The notes beneath the pieces were generated by a model that made no database searches, was not told the DNA's origin, and worked only from the letters and a program-made list of their open reading frames with translations. Both the position numbers and the translations under genes were made by a program. 64,000 nt of DNA from positions 32,637,001 to 32,701,000 of the forward strand of contig NC_088340.1 in NCBI RefSeq assembly GCF_036884655.1, read 5' to 3'. This document shows positions 1-11,241 of the stretch, in pieces (within the stretch, counting starts at the first letter, position 1; every line of letters starts with the position of its first letter). This DNA comes from Musa acuminata AAA Group. Lineage: Eukaryota > Streptophyta > Magnoliopsida > Zingiberales > Musaceae.

Positions 1-365
1 AAAAGATCAGTAGTTTATATTGAGATTTTTTTGATGAAACCAAAGGGAAATCTACTATTAGGAAGTGTCAAAGCTATTATAAAAATTTCGTAGAGATTCG
101 GATAGAAACAACATAGTATCAAGATCAAACAAACAGTGCTATGCGGTTGAAATTTTACAGTGCAGATTTTCAAGTATAGCAGATTTGACGTAAAAGATCA
201 ATGGTTTATATTGAGAATTTTTTGAAAAAACCAAAGGGAAATCTGCTGTTAGGAAGTGTCAAATATGTCATAAAAATTTCATAGAAATTTGGATAGAAAA
301 ATCATAGTAGCAAGATCAAACAGATGGTACTATGCTGCTAGAATTCTGCAATGTATCTTTCGTCG
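1..365. repeat. Tandem duplication, period about 191 bp, in the gypsy leader
   Basis: The block starting at 1 (AAAAGATCAGTAGTTTATAT) recurs imperfectly from 192 (AAAAGATCAATGGTTTATAT). Shared stretches include CCAAAGGGAAATCT and TAGGAAGTGTCAAA at matching offsets. The second copy fades out near 365. It lies in the untranslated leader of the gypsy element. Confidence 0.7.
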
Positions 366-639
366 TAGAGATGAAAACTTTGTGACGAAAGGTTTATGCA
401 GCAATATAGGAACAATTTTTTTTTTTTTTTTTTCGAATAAGGATAACTAAATTGCAGCAACAGTAAGGTAGGAAACCAGAACCTGTTGCAATTCACGGGG
501 AGATCAAAGGATGATCCGCGGTGGTGGAGATGATGGCGGAATTCGGCGACGATCTTTTAAGCAATTGTGGGAATTGCTTTGGGCGGTTGTGGAGGGCTGA
601 TGGATGGCAGTGGAAGGGCAGCGCAATGCCAAGAACGCT

Positions 640-650
640 GCTCTGATACC
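640..650 (-). other. Primer-binding site of the left gypsy element
   Basis: The reverse complement reads GGTATCAGAGC, which pairs with the 3' end of initiator tRNA-Met. It lies 3 bp from the LTR edge at 654. Confidence 0.75.
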
Positions 651-653
651 GGG

Positions 654-996
654 TGTTAGAACCCTTGCAGATTCTAAACTTGGGGTTGATCTCTTTAGGG
701 GATCGGCCTCCTTGGAACTCTATAGGGGTTCCTCCCTCCAAGTTGCTGCTCAAAGGCTGCAGAAAAGATTCATCTATTGCTTATGAAAAGAGAAAGAATA
801 CATGGCTGTTTATAGGGCTTCTAAACCCTAACTCCTAATAGGACTCCTACTCAAGACTCCTATTCCCTTACAACTCCTAATTCTTCTCTAAGAAAAAACC
901 TCCTACATGAATGTCCCTCTCAATTAGGACTCTCCTAGCTAGAGTCCTAACAGAATGTCCCTCTCAATTAGGACTCTCCAAGCTAGAGTCCTAACA
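654..996 (-). repeat. 5' LTR of the left gypsy element, with a duplicated 44-bp outer edge
   Basis: On the plus strand it runs from TGTTAGAACCC to GAGTCCTAACA, so it has TG...CA ends. The copy at 63509-63935 is about 427 bp and shows an internal deletion here. The outer 44 bp are present twice in tandem (909-952 and 953-996); the right-hand family member has this segment once. The true edge could therefore be 952 or 996. Confidence 0.8.
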
Positions 997-2715
997 CATC
1001 TCTATTGTATTTCGATCCTTGTGGGATGAACTCGAATTGTGATCCCTCAATGTTTGGCCTCTGCTAATACATTGCAGGGTCTCTTTCACCTTCGATTTTG
1101 TTCGTTCTTTTGGCAATCGACCTTCATCCACCCACTCTTAGGTCACACCTATATGAAGCACTGCTCTAGGATAGTTCGTCACCTAGTAGCTCCCGAAGTA
1201 CACTAACTTCGCTGAAAATGGTGCACCATTATTTGGATCCTAGGCCTCTGCCCCTACTAGCACAATCTTCGTTGCGCACCGCTTCCTTCATGGCAACTTG
1301 AATGGCAACATTGTAGCATATTCTTCAAGAGTACTCGCCTCCGCGTCCTCTTGCCCCGTGCCAAGGCCTTCTGAACCCAACTTCGCCTTCACAAGTTGAG
1401 TCACCTTAGTTTCTCCATCAAATGCTTCTCCGAGATAAGGTGTATGTTCCCAAACGCTCCCTTCATCTTTGTCACCATGCAAGATGAGTCCGCTCCATCA
1501 TAATGAAGGAACCATGGAACAACATTATCCTGCTCTTGCCTCTGCAAGAGTTCATGTCCTTGACCTCTGTCCAAGGAAAGCTATGTGCCTCCGCTCCATA
1601 TTCCATCTTCTATGCCGGCTCACTTCATATGGCTTGGGTACTTCGCCAAGTTATACCCAAGTTGCTCCACTCCTTGTTTTGTATTGAGTTGATGGTGGCC
1701 CTCTCGCCCACCATTCCATGGGTCAGCCCTCCCTTGAATCTGATTTCCATATCAACTTCAAGTGTACCTTCATTTGTGTTGCATTGGGTCGCTCCCCCAC
1801 TTACTCTCGCAATGCATCCACCAATGCATTCTCTCAAACGAGATCATGCGATGACTCCTTGCCTCTCGCTTAGTCCATTGAGTTTCATGGAGTTGTTGTT
1901 TTAGAGATACTCCTCCTCAATATATACAGTCTATTACACATGATTCTCCCTCTAGAGAGCCGGGACTTATCCCTCCTAGATATCTATCTCATTGGAGCAA
2001 TATCTCTCTTTATTTTGGAGACCATCATCCCCTTGGACTACTCTAATTCGCTGAACAAACTGTGTATTGTTTTGCCTCCTGCAAACGCACTTGCAAGATT
2101 GCGACTCCATGTCAATACAGCCCCCACTACACCACTCAAGGCCTAGCAACATACTGAACTCGCTGCACACTTCAGCCTCCTACGGACGTATCCTTCACAT
2201 GCCGAAGAGAAAGTTTCAATGCTCTATGGCACCGAGTTTCGATCGCCTTGGGATGGCCGCGAACATTCCATCATCCGCATATAAGCCCATGTATGAGTAC
2301 CGAATTCTTCTAGTTAGTAATTCCCCTCACCTTTGTGAGCTTTGCACAACTTTTCAATTGTTGAGCAACTTATTCCACCTTGCATTGTCTCATCCTTTAC
2401 CAAGCGCCTCGCTTGTCTTGAACACCATCAAGTATAGTTATCAACATTGAGCCGTAGCTCAAACTCAGCCATTTCAACTTTTGTGCACTCCGTATTCTTC
2501 CAAGCTTGTGTGTTCTCATGATACCTCTTGTGTGAATGGTTGGCTATTCCTCTGAATACCAATCTCAGATGCCCGCTCCTTTAAGCGACTCCTTTTCCCT
2601 ACATCTCCATGCCCGTTTTCCCCCAAATGGTCACACGTGTGCTGACTGCCCTCAATGCAGCCCTGCGAGGTCCCCCACGTTTGCATGCCAAGTGTTTCAA
2701 TAAGTGCTTGTCCCA

Positions 2716-2726
2716 CTCTGATACCA
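2716..2726 (-). other. Primer-binding site of the second gypsy-like element
   Basis: The reverse complement is TGGTATCAGAG (tRNA-Met type), 2 bp from the LTR edge at 2729. Confidence 0.7.
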
Positions 2727-2728
2727 TA

Positions 2729-3175
2729 TGTCATGGACTTAGTTGGTTTTGCCTAAGTCATGCGGCACCCTTGCGTGTCCGTCCGCAAAGGTCAGCCTCC
2801 CCGAAACCTCCCATAGTCCCTTAGGACCTACAAAAGAGAAAACGGGTTAGAGAAAGTGCCTCACTCGAGATCCACAAGCAAACATTCTAGGAAACACTTC
2901 ATAGACAATGCAAATTATAAACAGACTTTATAAGCTCTGAACGGTTGCACAATAAGGGGTCAAAATGGTCCACTACAGACCGAATATCTCTCACAAGTGT
3001 TTACATGACATGACCTTTATTTACAAGCTTAAGAAGGCCACTAAACCCAACCAAAATGAGGTTGTTAAGCCTTCGACCATTCCTCTACATGCTGTGCAAA
3101 GCATGAACAAACAGAAAGACATGGACATACATAAGTACTACATCAAATATCCTGTTTAGAACTTTATCTGTGACA
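2729..3175 (-). repeat. 5' LTR (about 447 bp) with TGTCA/TGACA terminal inverted repeat
   Basis: The plus strand begins TGTCATGGACTTAG and ends ATCTGTGACA. The five terminal bases are inverted repeats, as expected for an LTR, and the left edge abuts the primer-binding site. The right edge abuts the interior of a copia LTR remnant, so this element inserted into, or rearranged with, that LTR. Confidence 0.75.
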
Positions 3176-3405
3176 GTAGGTCATGATGACCGAATCACTA
3201 TAAAACTGATGTGCCTTCTTTTCTTTGCCTTTTTCTTTATATTGCCTACTGATTTGACAGCTCACTCCACTTCACACTTTTTCTAAGTTTAAACATATTT
3301 CCAATCACCGACGTTTTTCTTTATCGAACGGAGCTTTTAAATCACCAACGTTTTTACTAAAGCACTAATTCATGCTCCCTCTCAGTGATGATTTCAGTCC
3401 TAACA
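3176..3405 (+). repeat. Remnant of the 5' LTR (3' part) of the oldest copia element
   Basis: The segment begins GTAGGTCATGATGACCGAATC and ends TTTCAGTCCTAACA. It parallels the 3' ends of the other plus-strand copia LTRs here (e.g. 42220-42638). The upstream part was removed where the gypsy LTR ends at 3175. Confidence 0.65.
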
Positions 3406-3660
3406 TGAAGAACATCCCTATAAAATATGATAACACTAGTGCAATATGTTTAACCAAGAATCTCATTCAATACTCTAGAAATAAATATATTGATATTAGA
3501 TATCATTTTATTAGAGATCATGTTAATAATTATGATATATCTTCATAATTTATTACTACAAAGCATAAATTAGTAGATATTTTTATAAAATCATTGAATA
3601 AGGAATAATTTGATTTTATTAGAAGAGAATTAGGCATGTTAAATCTTCTGAATGCATGAA
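3406..3660 (+). pseudogene. Copia RNase H C-terminal remnant, fused directly to the 5' LTR by internal deletion
   Basis: One frame reads [16 protein letters not shown], then IDIRYHFIRDHVNNYDI, VDIFIKSLNKE and [11 protein letters not shown]. This is the extreme C terminus of copia RNase H and matches residues 674-750 of the pol at 15403-17670. Two in-frame stops (TAA) occur; the second replaces a conserved Gln by a C-to-T change. Everything from the primer-binding site through most of RNase H is missing: the LTR end (CCTAACA) is followed at once by this fragment. It cannot be functional. Confidence 0.85.
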
Positions 3661-4671
3661 TTGTTCTTATATCTTTTTTCGATCATTATCTTGATTTCTT
3701 GATTTTTATAACTTGAGTTTTATTTTTAAATCAAAAAATGACTCATGGTTTTTTGGTATTCTTGATTTAAATCAGCATCATTTCCTATGATTCTCTACTT
3801 ACAAAAGAAGGTTTGTCAAATTGATTCATGATCTTTCGAATTTATGACTTGATCTTCTATATGTTCATGTGATTTTTGCACCATTGAATTCTTCTCCTCT
3901 TTTTTTTCTTTATATAATGACAAATGGGAGAAAGAGAAGTTCTATCTTGCACATCTCAAGAGAATCTTACTCATCTCAAGAAGAAAAAATTATAAACTTA
4001 CACATCTCAAAAGAGAAGGAAGAATTACTAACTTGCACATTTCAAGTAGAAGCAAATATTGCTAACTTTCATATCTCTAATACTTCCTAGCTTGCATATT
4101 CTAAAGTGGTGTAAAAATTGCTAAATTGATAGGTTGTATGTTTTAAAAATTATTAGTTGCATTTTTCTCCATTTTGTTGATGATAAAGAGGGAGAAGTAA
4201 AAAAGTAATGATGAATGAGTTGAAAATAATAATGAATAAATGACGAATGTTTTGAAAATATAAATGTTTTGAAATCATGCTTATTAACTTTATATTTTGA
4301 AATTATGCATGATGATGATTTAAAATCTAAAGTTTTGGTATCATGCATGTTATGATGATTTGTAATGTTTTGAGAATTATGCATGTTATACCATGATGAT
4401 TTGAAATATTTATGATTTGAAATAATCCACGAAATGATACACATATAATGTAAGTAATGATATTATGATAATGCATATGATGTATGCAATATTATGCGTA
4501 TGAAGTGTGAAATGATCAACTTTACAAAGAAAATGATTAAAATTATTTCAATTTGAATTCTAAAGTTATTATTTTCTGAATTCAAAGTTTTTTTCAATAT
4601 AGCATATAGATAGGGGGAGTTTAGTTTAAACTCCATCATCAATTAGTTATCATTGTCAAAAAGGGTGAGAT
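3661..4671 (+). mobile_element. Untranslated 3' region of the oldest copia element, with a repeated CTTGCACATCTC-type motif
   Basis: This AT-rich stretch lies between the pol tail and the 3' LTR. At 3940-4110 a motif built from 'cacatctcaag', 'gaagcaaa' and 'ctaacttgc' recurs imperfectly. Comparable modules lie at 6950-7215 (minus) and 44750-45430. A purine-rich tract (AAAAGGGTGAGA near 4658-4669) just before the LTR is the likely polypurine tract. No coding potential is evident. Confidence 0.6.
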
Positions 4672-5379
4672 TATTGAATCCTAGATTTTGATAATAAAAT
4701 CAATTTATGAGTTTATGATCTAATGTGCTATTTGAGAAAAGTGATGTATGACTAACTTCGATTAGGAAAGACAAAACAATTGAAGTAAGAAGAATCATAC
4801 ATTGAGCCAGAGTTAGAAAATGAGCATCGAGCTGGAAGAATCGGCCATTGCCCCAAGATCAGAAGTTGCGGGATTCAACTTGTTGATGGATCGGGCGATA
4901 CGCTGAAAGTTCGGACGATGTTCCGAAAGTTTGTCGGAAGTTTGCGGGAGTTCGGATGAACAAATGACATGCCAGATAACTTAGATTTACTATCTTGTAA
5001 TTGTTTAAGTCCTTATCATCCAAGTTAGATCTTAATTTGAGTTAGGTTTAGATATAACTCTATTAACTCAATTAGGAGTCAATTGGACCTGAGTTGGGGT
5101 TATTTTGGGCTAAGTGGAAGGCTCATTCAGTAACCGTTAGCTGGCCTAGGCTAGGGCTGGCGATGGCTCCGCTTGAGGCTCGACCTCCCAGGCTGTTTGG
5201 GTGGTGGTACCGCTCAAACTAGTGATGGTACCACTAGGCCCAATCTCTAAGACCTTGTCAAGCGATGGTACCATCAAACTAGGTTGTGTTATCGCCTAGT
5301 GTCAAACTGATAAGTAGTGGTACTTCTAGTTATCAAACTGACAAATGGTGGTACTGCCTAATAATGGTGGTGGTACCGT
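4672..5379 (+). repeat. 3' LTR of the oldest copia element, left part (continues at 23230)
   Basis: It starts TATTGAATCCTAGATTTTG, with TA in place of the canonical TG. It runs to the target site ACCGT (5375-5379), where the 17.8-kb nested block begins. The remainder resumes at 23230. Its U3 carries GGTACC-centred repeats (5205-5379). Confidence 0.8.
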
Positions 5380-6585
5380 TGTTAGGATAGTGAATTCCAC
5401 TAAGAGGGGGGTGAATTAGTGTTATCGCAAAAATTAAGTCGATTCAAAACTTTTGGCTTGATAAAAATGTATTAGAAAAGATATTAAAAGTGTGCTTAAC
5501 TTAAAATAAGAGTGATAAGCAATTAAGGCAAAAAAATAACAGTAATGAAGAGCAACAAGAAAGTGCATATCAATTTTATAGTGGTTCGGTCATCGTGACC
5601 TATGTCCACTCCCGATTCCTCCTTTGTTGAGGCCACCAACATCCATTATCAGTTTTCCTTCAATGGACGAAGACCAACTATCTTCTTACAACTTTTTTCT
5701 CCTTTTCATAGGTTTAGGAGATAACCTTTACAACCCACTCACCCCTTTCTTAAACTGAAATCAATACTTAGAGCTAGAGGAGGGAAATTCTCACAAGATT
5801 GCAATAGTATTTTTCCCAATTTTTATTCTCAATTGATGTGTTTACTGAGCAGAGATGAGTGGGGTTTTTATAGGCCCTAAATGGATTCAAATTTGAAGTT
5901 AAAATGATCTCATCCCGGGTTTCCGGGATACTAGTGGTACCACAGCTAGTACTCTTTGACATTGGGTGGTACCATCACCAAGTCTGGTGGTACCATCACT
6001 TAACACAATCTTAGAAACAATGTATTGGAGACTGAGTCGCTAGCGGTTCCATCACTTGACCCAACTTTTGGGTCATTGAAAGTGCCTTTTACTTGACCCA
6101 AAACAACCCTAATTCGGGCCCAATTGGCCCCTAATTGAGTTAGCCTAATTATATTCTAAATCAACCTAATTATAACTAAGATTACTTCGATCTAGATAAT
6201 TATTACAAAGCATTAATCATATGTTGTCTGACATATCATTGGTTCATCCGACGCTTCATCCGACCCTTCGACGCATCGTCCTCTCCTTTAGCATGTTACC
6301 CAATTGGTATATTGTCTTCCCGCAACATTCGATCTCCATAGCACAATATCCGATCTTCTTGGCTCGATGCTTGAACTCATGGCACGAAGCCTTCTTCTGA
6401 CATATCGACCGATCCTTCTACTCAACGTCCAATCTTCTAACATGTTCCACTTTGATCCAACATTAATTCTTCCTACTTTAATCAAATTGCCTCTCCTTGA
6501 TCGAAGCTAGTCCTGCATCACTCAAAACGTAGATTAGATCATAAACTCATCAATTGATTTCATCATCAAAATCTGAGATTCAATA
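5380..6585 (-). repeat. 3' LTR (about 1.2 kb) of the 5380-23224 copia element
   Basis: Plus-strand edges are TGTTAGGATAGTG and GAGATTCAATA. The inner edge is followed by ATCTCTCCCTTTTTT, the complement of a polypurine tract. Its U3 holds a few GGTACCAC repeats at 5930-6060. A TATA-like box on the minus strand (complement of TTTTTATAGG) lies near 5865-5874. Confidence 0.85.
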
Positions 6586-7434
6586 ATCTCTCCCTTTTTT
6601 ATGATGATAATCAATTAATGATGGAGTTTAAACTAAACTCCCCCTATCAATATGTCATATTGATAGAAACTTTAAATTCAAAAAATCATGACTATTTCAT
6701 CATTGCATGCATATGCATTGAAATAACTAATTAATCATATTATTGTATGTATCTTAAAATCATGAGTATTTCATGATATATTCAAAGTACACTATGCATA
6801 ATCATCATCATAACTTCTCTCCCTTTGTCATCAACAATAAGGAGAAGTGCAACCAGAAAGTTTTTGAAATATAATTTTAAATCACTGCATTATAAATATA
6901 ATTTTAAGATTTTAAAATATCATTGCATATATCATCATGCAAGCTAGCAAGTTTTTCAGATATGAAAGATAGCAAAATTTTTGCATCTTTTGAGATATGC
7001 AAGATACCATATTTTTGTATTCTCTTGAAATGTGAAAGCTAGCAAACTTTACTTCTCTTATGAGATGAGCAAGCTAACACTTTTTTCTTGAGATATACAA
7101 GATAGCAAGTTTCTACTTCTTATGCAAGATGTGCAACCAAGAAATTTTGCTTTCTTTTGCAATGTGCAAGCTAGCAATTTTTGCTATCTTTTGTAAGCTA
7201 GCAAGACTATTTCCCCCTTTGTTATTGTCAAAGAGAAGGGAAGAATATAATAGTATAATTTTTTACTTTTTTACATCAATGATTCAATCATAATATGAGA
7301 TATATAAATAATAAATACAAGGCAATTGTACATCATAAAATTGAAGTTATAACATCAAGAAGTTAAGTGACATATCATGGTTAATTTGAATACATCTTTT
7401 CTTTAAGAAATACCAAGAAGAATCATAGGAGGAC
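6586..7434 (-). mobile_element. Untranslated 3' region of the 5380-23224 element with the CTAGC/TTGCA motif array
   Basis: There are no open frames. On the minus strand, units built of 'gcaagctagcaa' plus 'cttttgagatatgcaag' recur between 6950 and 7215. The polypurine tract lies at the LTR edge (6586-6600). Downstream of 7430 it is interrupted by a solo LTR. Confidence 0.6.
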
Positions 7435-9064
7435 TGTTAGGAACAAAGTCGGCACTAAGAGAGGGGGTGAATTAGTGCAGCGGTAAAATATGTCGGTTCC
7501 GAAAACTTTTCATATGATAAAAGCCGAACTCGGAAATGCTTAACTTGAAAGCATGTTCATAATGTACTGAAGGCAGTAAGCAAGTAAAATGGTTTGCAGT
7601 AAAGTAAATTGCTCAAGACAAAAATGTAAACCAGATTTTAGAGTGGTTCTGTCGTCGTGACCTACATCCACTTTGCCGATTCCTCTTCCGTCGAGGCAAC
7701 CGGAATCCACTATCGATCTTCCTTCAATAGGCGAAGACCAATCACCTTTTACACCCTTCTTCTCCTTTTCACAGGTTTAGGAGATAACCTTTACAAGTAC
7801 ACACACTCCTCCTAAACAGAATTCTAGACTTAGACTAGAGGAGGGGATTTTTCAAGTGATTGTAATAGTGTTTCTTCACTTTTAAACTCTCTGTGCTTAT
7901 GTGTGTTAATCAGGAATGAGAGGGGTATTTATAGGCCTCAAGTTGATTCAAACTTAGAGCCTAAAAATATCTTATCTCGGGTTTCCTAGGTTCGGGCTAT
8001 ACCATCGCTTGTGTTGGGCGGTACCACTGCTAGTGTTAGTCTGATACTGACACTGCACTAAGTGGTACCACCGCCCAATCTGGCGGTACCACCACTTGGC
8101 ACTAGGCCACTGGGCGGTACCACCACCTGGCACCCTGCCAAGGGTGGTACCATCGCCTGGCACCCTGCCAAGGGTGGTACCACCACCCAGATTGGCGGTA
8201 CCACCGCATGACACAGTCTCGAAGATTGTGCCACGACGGTGCCACTTCTTGGGTCACTATTTGGGCCTTTCATTGGGCCCAACACAGTCCTTACATAGGC
8301 CTAACTGGCCCCTAATTGGGTTGGCCCAAATCCAATCCCAATTACATGCTAACTACAAATTCTAAGACATTTCCTAAGCTAAACAAGTCTATAAGTCTAG
8401 TTTCTTCTGGCGAACTTAAAACAATCTCTCGGTAATGTTCCAACGGACTCTCGGCAAGCTCCTGGACTTCACGATGATCTTCTTAGCGAGTTCCGATGAG
8501 CTTCTCTAGCAATCTTTGAGACTTCTCGGCTGGTTCCTATAGAACTTTTGATGAACGTCCGGACTTCCGACAAACTCTCGAACTCCCAACGAAATCGCGT
8601 TCTTGACTCTGAGACTTCATTTTGCTTTATGCCTGCCTTGCTATCGTAGTTAATCCTGCACATGTAAAAACACACTTCGATTTAGATAATTATTACTAAG
8701 CTTGAATAATGTTGTCCGGCATATCATTGGTCCATCGATGCTTCGTCTGATTATTCGGTGCATCATCCTCTCTTGCGGCCTATTACCTAATCGGCCAGTT
8801 GACTCTGCAACTCCGATATCCTTGGCGCAATATCCGCTCTTCTTGGCCCGATGCCCGAATCCATGGCTCGAAGCCTTCTGTTGATATATCGATCGATCCT
8901 CCAGCCTGACATCCAATCTTTTGACATGTTTTCCTCCAGCCCAACATAATTTTTTCTGCTTTAATTGTCTCTCCCTGATCGAAGCAGCCTGCGTCACTCA
9001 AAATGTAGATTAAATCATAAAACACTTATCAATTGGTTTCATCATCAAAATATAAGATTCAATA
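7435..9064 (-). repeat. Solo copia LTR (about 1.63 kb) nested in the minus-strand element
   Basis: The plus strand begins TGTTAGGAACAAAG and ends AAGATTCAATA. It is flanked by AGGAC (7430-7434) and AGGAT (9065-9069), a 5-bp TSD with one C-to-T difference. No internal sequence remains, so it arose by LTR-LTR recombination. Its U3 (8040-8215) is a strong GGCGGTACCACC repeat cluster. The inner TG appears as TA on the minus strand. Confidence 0.8.
8040..8215. repeat. GGYGGTACCACC palindromic repeat cluster in the LTR U3
   Basis: GGTGGTACCACC, GGCGGTACCACC and close variants recur every 20-30 bp around CACCTGGCACCCTGCCAAGG units. Each unit is a near-palindrome centred on GGTACC. The cluster lies upstream (minus sense) of a TATA-like sequence near 7928-7935. 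Confidence 0.75.
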
Positions 9065-9069
9065 AGGAT

Positions 9070-9889
9070 AATTAATGAAAAATCTTGATTCATAATAAAT
9101 CTTAATTTATAAATATCAAGTGATAGAATTAAGATTCGTTTGGATGAATCTCTTCTTCAGTGAAAGGAAAAAATCTTGATTCATAGAAAACTTTCAAGTT
9201 GTAATGAAAAGAACAATCATAATTCATTTAGATAATTTTGATTCTGATAAAAGATACCTCAAGTAGAGAAATCAAAAGAAGGTTCATGATTATGTTGGAA
9301 AATTTTCATTCAAATTTAATTTTTCAACTCTAAACTCATCATCAAAATCACTTTTCTTATATTTAAAAAATTCATTAAAAATAATGTACATTGATTCCTA
9401 TGAGATTAAAAATAGCTAAAATTCTTTAGTTTCAATTTGTGTGATTGACTTTATACTAGCATGCCCTAATCTTCCATACAAAAGCATTGCATCATCATTT
9501 AAAACTAAAAAGTAATACGAAAATCATCAAGATCAATAGATTATTGTTTGTGTAACTATAAACCATTTTCAATCAAAAGATTCATTATAACAAAAATCAT
9601 CAAGTTTCAATCATGATCTTTCCTTTATTATTGTTTGTTATAGTAATACATTTTTCTTTTTTTAAGTGAATCTAACTCTTCATTCAATTGTCATGCTTAA
9701 ATTTTTAATTTTTTAAAATCATTAGAAAGGGAAGCATGATCCCCCCCTCCCCTTTTTTTGAATTTTATGTACTAATTTAAAAATAACTCATGAAATGCAT
9801 CAAGTAATTTTATAGTAAAGTAAAGGGGTTTTGGTTGAGTTACTTATCTTGTTGTACAAGTAATTTTATAGTAAAGTAAAGGCATAGTT
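9070..9889 (-). pseudogene. Copia integrase and linker fragments, heavily decayed
   Basis: Two stretches match the complete element by DNA similarity on the minus strand. About 9340-9410 resembles the integrase-RT linker (CATCATCAAAATCA...TTCATTAAAAATAA, cf. 17135-17195). About 9450-9510 resembles the GPY/HHCC-proximal 'RLGHAS' segment (cf. 18005-18055). Everything between is deleted or unrecognisable. RT and RNase H are absent. Confidence 0.5.
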
Positions 9890-10839
9890 TGCCACCTCTT
9901 TTTTGTCGGTTTGCTTCTTTTCTTTGGATGCACTCGAATCGTCCCAAGTAGCCTTGAGTACTTTTTTCTTCTTTTGTAGCTTCTTCTTCACTTATGGACA
10001 TTCACTTTTGAAGTATCTCGGCTGATTGTATTCATAGCAAGTTGTTTTGTCCTTTTTAAGTTCATTTTTATTCTTAGATTCTTGTTTTATGAGCTTCTTT
10101 AATTTTATTATGAGGAGTTCAAAGTCATAACTTTCGCTCGAGTGGTCTTCATTTGTACAAAGCGTTAAATCCTTCATATTCTTTGAAAGGTTGTTCTCAT
10201 GTTTATTATGTTTATCATGTGTCTTACACATTATTTCATATGTCATCAATGAACTAGTAAGTTCTTCAAGCAGAAAGTTATTTAGGTCATTTGTCTCTTG
10301 TATTACAGTTACTTTCGAATCCTAACTTTTAGAAAGTAATCGTAAAACTTTATTAACAAGTTCAAGATTCAAAAAATATTTGCCAAGTGCTTTTAAACTA
10401 TTGACAACATTCGTAAAATGAATATACATGTCAACAACAATTTCACTTGGCTTCATTCCAAATAATTCAAAATAATATATCAAAAGATTTATTTTAAACT
10501 CTTTAACTCTATTCATGCCTTCATGAGTTACTTCTAGTGTGTGCCAAATCTCAAGTACAGTTTCGTATAAAGAAATACGTTAAACTCATTTTTGTTCAAA
10601 ACATAAAATAGAACGTTCAAAGCTCTAGCACTCAAAGAAAAAGTTTTCTTCTCCAAATCATTCCATTCGTTCATTGGATTAGAAAATTTTTAAAAATTAT
10701 TTTTAATGATATTCCATAAATTAAAATCTAAAGAAAGCAGAAAAACTCTCATTCGAGTTTTTCAATGCATGTAGCTCGTCCCATTGAACATAGGAGAATG
10801 AATGATAGAAAGACCCTTTTGACTACTAATAAAAGCTAT
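9890..10839 (-). pseudogene. Decayed copia gag
   Basis: Minus-strand pieces include YEIMCKTHDKHNKHENNLSK, a broken zinc knuckle (TCYEYNQPRYFKSECP, two of its conserved positions changed) and a capsid fragment FKINLLIYYFELFGMKPSE. All align with gag at 18646-20037. The start codon equivalent reads ATA (complement of 10837-10839) instead of ATG. Several frameshifts and stops separate the pieces. Confidence 0.75.
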
Positions 10840-10875
10840 TTCTCTTAGGTGTTAAACCAAATGAGAAAAACTTTG

Positions 10876-10887
10876 GCTCTGATACCA
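10876..10887 (-). other. Primer-binding site of the 5380-23224 copia element
   Basis: The reverse complement is TGGTATCAGAGC, identical to the PBS of the other copia elements here. Confidence 0.8.
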
Positions 10888-10889
10888 AC

Positions 10890-11241
10890 AGTTAGAATCA
10901 TGAATAGCACTAAGAGGAGGGGGGGGGGTGAATTAGTACTATCGTAGAAATTAAGTCGATTCGAAACTTTTGGTTTGATAAAAATGTATCGGAAAAGGTA
11001 TTGAAAGTGTGCTTGACTTAGAATAAGAGTAATAAGCAATTAAGGTAGAAAACAACAATAATGAAAAGCAACAAGAAAGTGCACACCAATTTTATAGTGG
11101 TTCGGTCATCGTGACCTACGTCCACTCCCGATTCCTCCTTTGTTGAGGCCACCGACATTCACTATCGGTCTTCTTTTAATGGGCGAAGACCAACTACCCT
11201 CTTACAACTCTTTTCTCCTTTTCACAGGTTTAGGAGATAAC
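10890..11241 (-). repeat. 5' LTR of the 5380-23224 element, inner part (continues at 22349)
   Basis: It starts at the mutated LTR edge (AGTTAGAATC for TGTTAGGATC) and runs to the target site ATAAC (11237-11241), where a plus-strand solo LTR is inserted. The other half resumes after the duplicate ATAAC at 22344-22348. Confidence 0.8.

Larger units (their letters stand above)
1..996 (-). mobile_element. 5' end of a minus-strand Ty3/gypsy element (LTR, PBS, leader), cut by the window edge
   Basis: Read on the minus strand, an LTR (654-996) is followed by CCC, a tRNA-Met type primer-binding site (640-650) and an untranslated leader running off the left edge. The LTR matches the one at 63509-63935, which is joined to a gypsy pol tail; that match is why I call this gypsy. 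The leader holds an A/T homopolymer (T run at 416-433) and a tandem duplication (1-365). No gag start is visible in this part. The LTR has no obvious decay, so insertion may be fairly recent; its partner LTR lies outside the window. Confidence 0.75.
997..3175 (-). mobile_element. 5' end of a second minus-strand gypsy-like element, different family, truncated at 996/997
   Basis: LTR 2729-3175 and a PBS (2716-2726) are followed leftward by about 1.7 kb of leader or gag-proximal DNA (997-2715). The left side ends abruptly at the LTR of the neighbouring gypsy element, so the rest has been lost or displaced. Only short interrupted reading frames remain and I recognise no gag domain. Ty3/gypsy is inferred from LTR style and the long leader; the superfamily is not proven. 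Confidence 0.6.

Noticed and set aside
5380..9064. A complete copia element formed by the two minus-strand LTRs 5380-6585 and 7435-9064
   Set aside because: The interior (6586-7434) has no PBS next to the second LTR. That LTR has its own TSD (AGGAC/AGGAT), while ACCGT pairs 5375 with 23225.
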